Shown here: piece by piece, positions 1 through 5,879 of the stretch | Layout: each line of letters starts with the position of its first letter | How positions within the stretch are numbered: the first letter of the stretch is position 1 | Source: an uncultured Phycisphaerales bacterium | GTDB lineage: Bacteria > Planctomycetota > Phycisphaerae > Phycisphaerales > UBA1924 | Assembly: GCA_937871415.1 (NCBI GenBank) | Contig: CALMQD010000480.1 | Location: 1-6,202, forward strand | Length of the DNA stretch: 6,202 nt | Direction: 5' to 3' | Notes under the pieces: model-generated | Seen by the model: only the letters and a program-made list of their open reading frames with translations | Database searches by the model: none | What the model was told of the DNA's origin: nothing | Position numbers and translations under genes: made by a program

Positions 1-1047
1 CTGAGCGGTTGCGCCGCGCGCGCCGGCCCCGGCTCGCCGCGGGAGTCGGGGGCCGGGGGCGCATCGGCGCAAGGCGGGGGAGAGATTCCGACGACCCGCG
101 CCGGGGCGGGGGCAACGGGCCCGGACGCGGCGGCGGTGATCCTCAAACGCGTGGGCCCGGAGGTCGATTCGGTCGAGCCCTGGAGTTACGCGGGACGCAG
201 CGGACTGTTCATCCGCACGCGGCACTACCGGCTCTTCACGACGCAGGCCGACGGGCTCGTGGTCGATCAACTGCCGCGGTTCCTGGAGAGCGCCCTCACG
301 CGCTACCGGCGCGTGATGCTCGAACGCGAGGAGGAAGCGCTCCCCGCGCCCGAACTCTGCATGGACGTCATGGTCTTCAGCGACCGCGCTCAGTGGGAGC
401 GATTCACGCGGCAACTTACGGGCGAGCAGTCTTCAAGGCTCCTGGCGATCGATCGCGGCGGGTACGCGTGGGGCGGCAAAGGCGTGCTGTTCGACATCGG
501 CGAGGCCGACACGTACCGCATCGCGGCGCACGAGGGGTGGCACCAGTATGCGCAGCGCGTCTTTCGATCGGCGCTGCCGCGCTGGCTGGATGAGACGATC
601 GCCACCGGCATGGAAGGGCACGCCTGGCAGACCGGTTCGGGCGGGCCGTCGGTGGTTTTCGACGCCCGCGACAACCCGGAGCGGCGCGAGACGCTGTCGC
701 GCCTCGTGCGCGAGGGGAAGGCCCGGTCGCTGAGCGACTTCCTCGAGCGCGAGCCCCCGACCGGGGCCGGCGCGGACGAGTACTACGCGCACGCGTGGGC
801 GCTGCGCCTGTTCCTGGAGGCCGACCCCGCGCGGCGCGAGGCGGTGGTGCGTGTGCTGCGCGACGCCGCGGCGGGCACGCTCGACCGCACCGTCGCGTCG
901 GCTCTCGAAGCGCGCGTGAAAGACCGCACGCAGCGCACTTCGCTCGGCGAGCGTCGCGGGTCGGCCGTCTTCACGGCGTACCTGGGGGAACCGGAGGCGC
1001 TGGACGGGCCGTTCGCGGCGTTCTGCCGGCGGCTGTCGGGAGAGTAA
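1..1047 (+). CDS. Lipoprotein with gluzincin-type (HExxH) metallopeptidase domain, DUF1570/peptidase-MA-like; 5' end outside window
   Basis: The frame is open from base 1 to the TAA at 1045-1047, giving 348 visible residues. The first four codons read Leu-Ser-Gly-Cys, a perfect lipobox, followed by Ala at +2 and a Gly/Ala/Pro-rich linker of about 40 residues. This indicates an exported, lipid-anchored protein, probably in the outer membrane, whose signal-peptide start lies upstream of the window. A GTG at 136 could be taken as the start but would discard the lipobox. The catalytic signature is His-Glu-Gly-Trp-His (bases 529-543, visible residues 177-181), followed by Pro-Arg-Trp-Leu-Asp-Glu with Glu at residue 198. 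This is the layout of zinc metallopeptidases with two His and a downstream Glu as ligands. The preceding segment (about residues 70-175, with a Phe-Ser-Asp-Arg strand and a Gly-rich turn) resembles DUF1570/peptidase-MA-like proteins common in planctomycetes. The substrate is unknown. The gene ends tail-to-tail with ftsI. The zinc-peptidase fold is fairly secure, and the family name is an inference from motif layout. Confidence 0.82.
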   Translation: MSGCAARAGPGSPRESGAGGASAQGGGEIPTTRAGAGATGPDAAAVILKRVGPEVDSVEPWSYAGRSGLFIRTRHYRLFTTQADGLVVDQLPRFLESALTRYRRVMLEREEEALPAPELCMDVMVFSDRAQWERFTRQLTGEQSSRLLAIDRGGYAWGGKGVLFDIGEADTYRIAAHEGWHQYAQRVFRSALPRWLDETIATGMEGHAWQTGSGGPSVVFDARDNPERRETLSRLVREGKARSLSDFLEREPPTGAGADEYYAHAWALRLFLEADPARREAVVRVLRDAAAGTLDRTVASALEARVKDRTQRTSLGERRGSAVFTAYLGEPEALDGPFAAFCRRLSGE

Positions 1048-1086
1048 AGCGGCGGGGAGATGGCATCGAATCGGGAGCGGACCGCA

Positions 1087-3177
1087 TCACTCGCCGGCCG
1101 CGGCGAGGACCGGCGTCTCGCCGTGCCCGGTCGTGGGCGGAACGCCCATGTACGCGAGCGCCCGCTCGACAAAGCGCCGGGCGACAGGACCCGCGACCAT
1201 CGCGCCGTAGTACCGGTTGGCGCGCACCAGCGCCGGGCCCGGGTCGTCCACGACGACCAGCACGACGATGCGCGGGTTCTCGACCGGCGCACCGCAGATG
1301 AACGAAACGTTGTACTGCCCGACGAAGTAACCGGCGCTGCCGCGCGGCATCTTCACGCCCTTGGGGCGGGGCGGGAGCGGGATCTGGGCCGTGCCGGACT
1401 TGCCGAAGGCGTCGTAACGGAACTCGCTCGACTCGTTCTTGAGGACCTTGCGTTCGAGGGCCTCGGTCACGCCGCACATCGTGCGACGCGTGAGCAGCGC
1501 AACATCGGGCGGGAGGACGCGCTTCGCGGCCAGGCTGTCCCGGTCGGAGGGGACGGCCAGCAGGCTCGCGGGCGGCAGTGTTCCCGCCTGGTCTCCCTGG
1601 CGAGCAAAGACGGAGAAGGCGCGGACCATCTGCAGCGGGGTGACGGCGACTTCGTAGCCCATGGCGACCGAGGACTGCGTGTAGTTCGTCCAGTTCTTCA
1701 GGGCCGTGACGCGCCCGCTGCTCTCGCCCGGCAGGCCGAGCTTCACCGGCGAGCCGAAGCCGAAGCCCCGCACCGCGTCGTGCATCTGCTGGAACGACAT
1801 ACGGGCGGTGCCCTTGGTCATGCCGATGTTCGACGAGTTGACGAGCACGTCGGTCCACTTCTGCTCGCCGCGCGCGGCGACGTCGGTGATCTGGCGCCCG
1901 AAGGGCGTTCGCCACGAACCGTTCTCGGTGTCGAACATCTCGTTGGGCTTGGCGAGCCCCAGCGCCGTGACCGTCGACCACATGAAAGGCTTGAATGTCG
2001 AGCCCGGCTCGTAGATGTCCTCGACGCAGCGGTTGCGCGCGAGGGCGGGGTCCTTGGAGCGCCCGGCGTCGGACTTGATCGTGCGGTAGCGGGGTCGCGA
2101 GCCGGCGGGCTCCTGGCCGATCGGATGGTCCCACTTGTACTCGACCGCGCCCGGCACGTCGCGCACGATGTCGACCATCGCCAGCACTTCGCCCGTGTGC
2201 GGGTCCATGGCGACCAGGCGTCCCCCCGCGGCGTCGGCGACGCCGATGCCGTTCTCGAGCTCCTGCTGCGCAATGTTCTGGAGTTCCAGATCGATCGAGA
2301 GGTCGACGTCGGCGCCGCGCCGGGGCGCGACGAAGCCCGTCTCCTCGACCCACAGCGGCCGGTTGAGCGCGTCGGTGACGTTGCGCATCATGCCGTCCGT
2401 AGGACGGACGGACTTGTCGACCATCTTCTCGACGCCCAGGAGGCCGTCGTGGTCGATGCCGACCTTGCCCAGCAGTTGGGCCGCGAGCTCGTCGGCGGGG
2501 GCCTCGCGCACGGCTCGGGTTTCGAGGTGCACGCCGGGGATCTTCAGCCCCTTGACGGCGGCGACCTGCCAGTCCTCGAGCACGCCCGTGACCGAGACGT
2601 AGCGTGAGAACCCGTTCTTCGGGTCGTTGGACGGGTCGTTGTCGGCGAGCCTTGCGGCGCGGTCCGCGTTGGCGCTCATCTTCGGGACGATGCGCGCGGC
2701 GAGAGTCGGCACCTCGATGCCGGTGGCGTCGGCGAGCCTGGCGAGCGCCTCGCTCGGCGGGTTGGGGAAGACGTACGGGTCGACGAAGACGCGATAGCCG
2801 AAGCGCGAGGCCGAGAGGAGCCGCCCGCGCCGATCGCGGATGTCGCCGCGCACGCCCGGCTCGATCTGCTTGACGGTGCGGTCGTCGATGAACCTCGCCA
2901 GTTTCGCCCCCGGGTGCACCTGCAACTGCACGACGCGCCCGAGCACCGCGACCAGGCAGAGCGAGAGCGCGATGGCGACGATCCGCAGCGTCCAATCGGC
3001 GCGGTCTCGGGGCGGGAGGGCGGCGGGAGCCTCGCCGGCGGCTTCAACCGCGGTGGCGGGCGCTGGTTCCTGGAGAGTGGCTGTCGCGGTCATAGGGGCG
3101 GAGCGTGGTGCAGGGTGGCTGGCGAGCCGGTGTTCCAGACCGGCGGACCGAAGATTGAACCGGGGCATGCTCCGCAC
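1087..3177 (-). CDS. ftsI: FtsI-like septal peptidoglycan D,D-transpeptidase (class B penicillin-binding protein)
   Basis: The product cross-links septal peptidoglycan in the periplasm as a membrane-anchored class B PBP. Numbering is from the GTG at 3175-3177 (696 residues). A transmembrane helix lies at about 63-80. It is followed by the PBP dimerisation/pedestal region, with Arg-Gly-Asp-Ile-Arg-Asp-Arg-Arg-Gly at 110-118. The transpeptidase domain then carries all three active-site motifs: Ser-Thr-Phe-Lys at 393-396 (Ser393 nucleophile, preceded by Glu-Pro-Gly), Ser-Ser-Asn at 448-450, and Lys-Ser-Gly-Thr at 593-596. No PASTA domains follow. The C terminus is a short Pro/Gly/Ala tail. The stretch between the Val-Leu-Ala-Met strand (331-334) and the Ser-X-X-Lys motif is longer than I recall for E. 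coli FtsI and is rich in charge. The start is uncertain: GTG 3177, ATG 3168 and ATG 3093 are all in frame and none has a well-spaced Shine-Dalgarno. The gene is last in the block and lies 39 bases after ftsL, in the same reading frame. Its position after ftsL supports ftsI over other class B PBPs. Confidence 0.93.
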   Translation of the reverse strand: MRSMPRFNLRSAGLEHRLASHPAPRSAPMTATATLQEPAPATAVEAAGEAPAALPPRDRADWTLRIVAIALSLCLVAVLGRVVQLQVHPGAKLARFIDDRTVKQIEPGVRGDIRDRRGRLLSASRFGYRVFVDPYVFPNPPSEALARLADATGIEVPTLAARIVPKMSANADRAARLADNDPSNDPKNGFSRYVSVTGVLEDWQVAAVKGLKIPGVHLETRAVREAPADELAAQLLGKVGIDHDGLLGVEKMVDKSVRPTDGMMRNVTDALNRPLWVEETGFVAPRRGADVDLSIDLELQNIAQQELENGIGVADAAGGRLVAMDPHTGEVLAMVDIVRDVPGAVEYKWDHPIGQEPAGSRPRYRTIKSDAGRSKDPALARNRCVEDIYEPGSTFKPFMWSTVTALGLAKPNEMFDTENGSWRTPFGRQITDVAARGEQKWTDVLVNSSNIGMTKGTARMSFQQMHDAVRGFGFGSPVKLGLPGESSGRVTALKNWTNYTQSSVAMGYEVAVTPLQMVRAFSVFARQGDQAGTLPPASLLAVPSDRDSLAAKRVLPPDVALLTRRTMCGVTEALERKVLKNESSEFRYDAFGKSGTAQIPLPPRPKGVKMPRGSAGYFVGQYNVSFICGAPVENPRIVVLVVVDDPGPALVRANRYYGAMVAGPVARRFVERALAYMGVPPTTGHGETPVLAAAGE
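1090..1107. other. Short GC hairpin at the convergent gene ends
   Basis: A perfect 7-base-pair inverted repeat (CTCGCCG / CGGCGAG) with a 4-base loop lies 42 bases past the lipoprotein stop and overlaps the last codons of ftsI. There is no T-run on either side, so it is not a typical intrinsic terminator. It may help end transcripts from both directions or may be a chance product of high GC. No better terminator is visible in the 39-base gap at 1048-1086. Confidence 0.25.
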
Positions 3178-3216
3178 GCGGCGTGCCAGACCGGCACGTT
3201 CTCCCGTGGCAATGGG

Positions 3217-3522
3217 TCAGGGCGACGGCGCTTCAACGATCGTCACGCTCCGCTCGATCTCGCGCTGCGCGTATTCCGTCAGGCGGTGCACGCCGATGGG
3301 CTCCATCGGGCCCATCGACTCGATCTTCTGCGCAACGACCCACGGCTGCGTCCGCTCCGCGATCTCGATGCGCAGCATCCACAGTTCCCGGTCATGCTCG
3401 GCGACGCGGCGCTGAACGGCGGCGAGTTCGTGGGCCGCCTGGATGCGCAACTGCCGGGTCGTCAGCAACCCGACGCCGATGACGCCGACACCCAGGATGA
3501 GCACGCACAACTTGGCGAACAC
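3217..3522 (-). CDS. ftsL: FtsL-like cell division protein (short bitopic coiled-coil protein)
   Basis: The protein has 101 residues, a normal FtsL size. It has a minimal cytoplasmic tail, one transmembrane helix at about residues 4-21, and then a heptad-like segment (about 23-57, rich in Arg, Glu, Gln, Leu and Ala) that should form a periplasmic coiled coil. A segment ending in Gly-Pro-Met-Glu-Pro (71-75) matches the Gly-Met-x-x-Pro-like turn of the FtsL/DivIC family. In characterised bacteria FtsL pairs with FtsB/DivIC and helps activate FtsW-FtsI at the septum. The GTG start (3520-3522) is supported by AGGGG six bases upstream. Sequence alone identifies such short proteins weakly. The call rests mainly on topology and on its location directly before ftsI in a block headed by rsmH. 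It lies 40 bases after the LysM gene and is very likely co-transcribed with both neighbours. Confidence 0.8.
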   Translation of the reverse strand: MFAKLCVLILGVGVIGVGLLTTRQLRIQAAHELAAVQRRVAEHDRELWMLRIEIAERTQPWVVAQKIESMGPMEPIGVHRLTEYAQREIERSVTIVEAPSP

Positions 3523-3528
3523 GGTGGA

Positions 3529-3533
3529 CCCCT
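3529..3533 (-). promoter_or_regulatory. Ribosome binding site of ftsL
   Basis: The minus strand reads AGGGG with a six-base spacer before the GTG at 3520-3522. It is one of only two clear Shine-Dalgarno-like sites in the block, and it fixes the non-ATG start of ftsL. Confidence 0.55.
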
Positions 3534-3562
3534 GTGCACTCGGGCGAAGGAAGCGGACCGGA

Positions 3563-4651
3563 TCAGCGGGCGGCGGCCTGCGAAGGGATCTTCAAGACCG
3601 TGCCCGCGGGGATGTTGTCCGGGTCGTCGATGACGTCCTTGTTGGCTTCCACAAGTTCGTGCCAGCGTCGGGCCGAGCCGAGGGTCTTCTGTGCCACCAC
3701 CGACAGCACGTCGCCGCGCTGCATGGTGTAAGTCTTGCCGGCGGGCTTGGCGGGCGCAGGGTTCTCGGCGATGGCCGGACGGCCCTGACCGGGGGCGGGC
3801 GTCGCGCCCGGAACCGGCGGAGTGGTCGTCGCGCCGGGGCGGGCCTGCTCGGGCAGGATCGCCTTGCCCAGCAGCACGTCCTTGGGCGGGAAAGTCAGCG
3901 TGACGCCCTCGCGCACCGAGCCGTTGGCCCCGATCTTGCCCTTGTTGAAGTCGCGGAGCTTGGACCACATGTTGCCGTCGCCGTAGATCTCCTGGGCGAT
4001 GGCGTAGATCGTCTCACCCTCCTGCACCGAGCGCTTCTGGACCTTGCCGCTGGTGACCGGAAGGGACGGGCCCTGCGGCCTCTCCTGCACCGGAGGCTGA
4101 ACGGCGACCGGCGCGGGAGGCGTCAGGCCCGTGCCGCCCACGGGTTCGAAGTGCGTTTCGAGCGAGGCACCCGGGGTGGTCAGCCGCCCCGTCTCAACCG
4201 CGGCCGCGGCGCCGTTGCCGGGCAGCGCCGGGTTCGGGTAGTAGCCGGGCGAAGCGCCGGGCGAAACTCCCGAAGCCTGCTGAGCCGGCATCTGTGGCGT
4301 CTGGCCGATCTGGTACTCCGGCGCGCCCGTGCTCGTGCCGGTCGGCACGCTCACGATCGTGCCCTGCCACGGCGCGCCGGGCTCCGCCACCGCCGGCTGC
4401 GGCGACGTCGGCGGCATGCTCTGGTAGCGATCGCCGATGCCCGATCCGCCCATCACGATCTCCTGCGACGACATGGTGCCGGTGACCGGCGGCTGGATGG
4501 AACTCGCCCCCGCCTCACGCGGGCCCAGCGCCGAGATCCCGCTCCCCGGCTGGCTCTTGCGGGCCGAGGAGAAGTGGTCGGAGACGAGCACGCCGACGAC
4601 CAGGAAGAGGGCGAAGCCGACGATCAGGGCGAGCTTGTGTTCGCGGGTCAC
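3563..4651 (-). CDS. Membrane-anchored protein with two C-terminal LysM domains, encoded inside the dcw block
   Basis: The protein has 362 residues when started at the GTG at 4649-4651. Domain order: a short charged N terminus (Thr-Arg-Glu-His-Lys), one hydrophobic helix at about 7-23, and a long low-complexity spacer (about 31-200) rich in Pro, Gly, Ala, Ser and Gln. Two LysM modules follow at about 204-255 and 306-356, separated by a Pro/Ala linker. Both have the LysM pattern: a Glu-Gly-Glu-Thr or Arg-Gly-Asp-Val turn, an Ile-Ala or Val-Ala helix, a Trp, a Leu-x-x-Asn/Ala-Asn segment, and a Gly-x-x-Leu-x-x/Ile-Pro end. LysM binds N-acetylglucosamine-containing glycans, so the protein probably tethers the inner membrane to peptidoglycan across the periplasm. 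No catalytic domain is visible, so it is a binding or scaffold protein rather than a hydrolase. The reading frame stays open to 4936, but the upstream part is Arg/Pro-rich, overlaps rsmH and looks non-coding. The GTG has AAGGA nine bases upstream and sits directly before the hydrophobic helix. Its place between rsmH and ftsL suggests a septal role, which is inference. Confidence 0.85.
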   Translation of the reverse strand: MTREHKLALIVGFALFLVVGVLVSDHFSSARKSQPGSGISALGPREAGASSIQPPVTGTMSSQEIVMGGSGIGDRYQSMPPTSPQPAVAEPGAPWQGTIVSVPTGTSTGAPEYQIGQTPQMPAQQASGVSPGASPGYYPNPALPGNGAAAAVETGRLTTPGASLETHFEPVGGTGLTPPAPVAVQPPVQERPQGPSLPVTSGKVQKRSVQEGETIYAIAQEIYGDGNMWSKLRDFNKGKIGANGSVREGVTLTFPPKDVLLGKAILPEQARPGATTTPPVPGATPAPGQGRPAIAENPAPAKPAGKTYTMQRGDVLSVVAQKTLGSARRWHELVEANKDVIDDPDNIPAGTVLKIPSQAAAR

Positions 4652-4660
4652 GTGGTCGCA

Positions 4661-4665
4661 TCCTT
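4661..4665 (-). promoter_or_regulatory. Ribosome binding site deciding the start of the LysM gene
   Basis: The minus strand reads AAGGA with nine bases to the GTG at 4649-4651. It supports this start over in-frame upstream codons that would add about 95 Arg/Pro-rich residues overlapping rsmH. Confidence 0.6.
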
Positions 4666-4720
4666 GCGATTGCCCCGAAGCCGCGTCGGGCGCGGGGCGT
4701 GTATGGGGAGAGTGGCCTGT

Positions 4721-4766
4721 GGGTCCGGGACGCCCGGCGCTGGTCGCCGCGGATCGCCCGGAACCC
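4721..4766 (-). other. Imperfect stem-loop in the rsmH-LysM intercistronic gap
   Basis: In this 46-base segment, 4721-4729 pairs with 4757-4766 (nine pairs, one bulged A). After small bulges, 4731-4732 pairs with 4755-4756, 4733-4734 with 4751-4752, and 4735-4739 with 4745-4749 around a five-base loop (4740-4744). That makes about 18 pairs in all. It lies between the rsmH stop (4830) and the LysM ribosome site (4661), within the 178-base gap 4652-4829. That gap otherwise shows no gene and no convincing promoter. No U-run follows on the minus strand, so it is not a standard intrinsic terminator. It could be an mRNA-processing or stability structure that sets the relative levels of rsmH and the division genes. 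High GC makes chance pairing a real alternative. Confidence 0.4.
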
Positions 4767-4829
4767 GTTGTGAATGCTGGGAGCAGGCGGTCAGGCCTGG
4801 TCCGGCGAGAGCGTTGATGGTTTCCGCGT

Positions 4830-5789
4830 TCACGAGGCCATCGCGAGGCGGACAACGCGGAGCTTGGCGGAGCGCGATCGCGGGTTGGTCTGCACCTCCG
4901 CGTCGCCGGGCGTGATGGGCGGCTTGGGGCCGACATTCTCGGCTCGGCCCTGCTGCGTCACGCGTGCGAAAGACTGCTTGACGAGACGATCCTCGAGGGA
5001 GTGGAAGGAGATGATTCCGACACGGGCGCCGGGCGCGAGCCACGAGCCCGCGGGGCCGACCGCCGCACGCTCGACGGCTTCCAGAAGCACCGCGAGCGCC
5101 CCCAGTTCGTCGTTCACGGCGATGCGTAGCGCCTGGAACGTCCGGGTCGAGGGGTCGATCGTTCCCGGGATCCGGGGGACAACCGACCGCACGATCTCGG
5201 CGAGCTGAGTGGTGGTCTGGATCGGCTCAATCTTGCGCGAAAGCACAATTTTCTGGGCGATGCGTCGGGCGGCCGGTTCTTCGCCCAGATCGCGCAGGAT
5301 CTCGGCGAGTTCGCGTTCGGACAACGTCGCGACGAGTTCGGCGGCGGTGACCGGCGCGCTCGGGTTCAGGCGCATGTCGAGCGGGCCTTCTCGCATGAAC
5401 GACAATCCCCGGTTCGGGTCGTCCATCTGGTTGCTCGAAAACCCCAGGTCGGCGAGCACAACGTCGGCGCCGACCCCCCACTGGCGCAGCGTGCGCGGCG
5501 CCTGGGCAAAGGACCCCGGGATCGTGCGGACTTCGCGCGGGCGCAGAGCGTCGGGGATGGCCGCGAGGCGCGCCGCGGCCCGCACGAGATTCCCCGGGTC
5601 CTGGTCGCACAGCACGACGCATCCATCCGGACCGACGCGGCGCGCCAGTGCCTCGGCGTGTCCGCCCAGGCCCGCCGTGCAATCGAGAACCGTCTCGCCG
5701 GGCTCGGGTGCGAGCGTCTCGAGCGATTCGGCGAGCAGGACGGGGATGTGTGCAGGGTTCTGGGTCACGAGTGAGGAGCGCCGGGCCAT
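4830..5789 (-). CDS. rsmH: 16S rRNA (cytosine(1402)-N(4))-methyltransferase RsmH (MraW)
   Basis: This cytoplasmic SAM-dependent enzyme N4-methylates C1402 of 16S rRNA in the ribosomal P-site region. The 319-residue length is typical of the family. Signature motifs are all present in order: His-Ile-Pro-Val-Leu-Leu (14-19), the SAM-binding loop Asp-Cys-Thr-Ala-Gly-Leu-Gly-Gly-His (36-44), Asp-Gln-Asp-Pro (62-65), Asp-Leu-Gly-Phe-Ser-Ser-Asn-Gln-Met-Asp-Asp (114-124) followed by Arg-Gly-Leu-Ser-Phe, Thr-Arg-Thr-Phe-Gln-Ala-Leu-Arg (215-222), Ser-Phe-His-Ser-Leu-Glu-Asp-Arg (261-268), and the C-terminal Asn-Pro-Arg-Ser-Arg-Ser-Ala-Lys-Leu-Arg (302-311). The ATG at 5787-5789 is chosen. A GTG seven codons later is a possible alternative just before the conserved core, and neither has a clear Shine-Dalgarno. 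It is the first gene of the minus-strand block and is divergent from the ureohydrolase gene. No mraZ precedes it, unlike most dcw clusters. Confidence 0.97.
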   Translation of the reverse strand: MARRSSLVTQNPAHIPVLLAESLETLAPEPGETVLDCTAGLGGHAEALARRVGPDGCVVLCDQDPGNLVRAAARLAAIPDALRPREVRTIPGSFAQAPRTLRQWGVGADVVLADLGFSSNQMDDPNRGLSFMREGPLDMRLNPSAPVTAAELVATLSERELAEILRDLGEEPAARRIAQKIVLSRKIEPIQTTTQLAEIVRSVVPRIPGTIDPSTRTFQALRIAVNDELGALAVLLEAVERAAVGPAGSWLAPGARVGIISFHSLEDRLVKQSFARVTQQGRAENVGPKPPITPGDAEVQTNPRSRSAKLRVVRLAMAS

Positions 5790-5879
5790 GGGCGAGCGGA
5801 CGGCTCATCGGCGAAACGCGATGAACAGGCCCAGGCTCGCGCCGACCGACTGAGCGTACGGGGGCGATATGCTGTCGTC
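5790..5879. promoter_or_regulatory. Divergent intergenic region between rsmH and the ureohydrolase gene
   Basis: This 90-base gap must carry, or lie close to, the promoters for both divergent genes. The clearest element is TATGCT at 5868-5873 on the plus strand, resembling a -10 hexamer, but no good -35 sits 16-18 bases upstream. It ends only six bases before the GTG at 5880, which would give a leaderless or nearly leaderless mRNA. On the minus strand I see no convincing -10/-35 pair for rsmH. No operator-like palindrome was recognised. Confidence 0.3.

Noticed and set aside
136..138. GTG as start of the metallopeptidase gene
   Set aside because: The frame is open upstream to base 1 and begins with a perfect lipobox, so the true start is outside the window.
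1134..1148. Six-base-pair hairpin (TGGGCG / CGCCCA) near the ftsI 3' end
   Set aside because: It lies inside coding sequence, is short and has no T-run. Such repeats are expected by chance at this GC content.
1060..2607. Long plus-strand open frame antisense to ftsI
   Set aside because: It lies opposite a gene with all PBP motifs. Its translation is Arg/His/Gly-rich with no domain pattern, as expected for shadow frames in GC-rich DNA.
971..2995. 674-codon minus-strand frame overlapping ftsI in another phase
   Set aside because: Its product is extremely Arg-rich and lacks any motif, while the overlapping ftsI frame has full catalytic motifs and normal composition.
3443..4915. Long plus-strand open frame opposite the LysM gene
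   Set aside because: It spans three real features on the other strand and encodes an Arg/Ala/Gly-rich sequence without recognisable motifs. It is a GC-driven shadow.
4652..4936. N-terminal extension of the LysM protein up to 4936
   Set aside because: The added residues are Arg/Pro/Ser-rich and run into rsmH. The GTG at 4651 has a Shine-Dalgarno and directly precedes the membrane helix.
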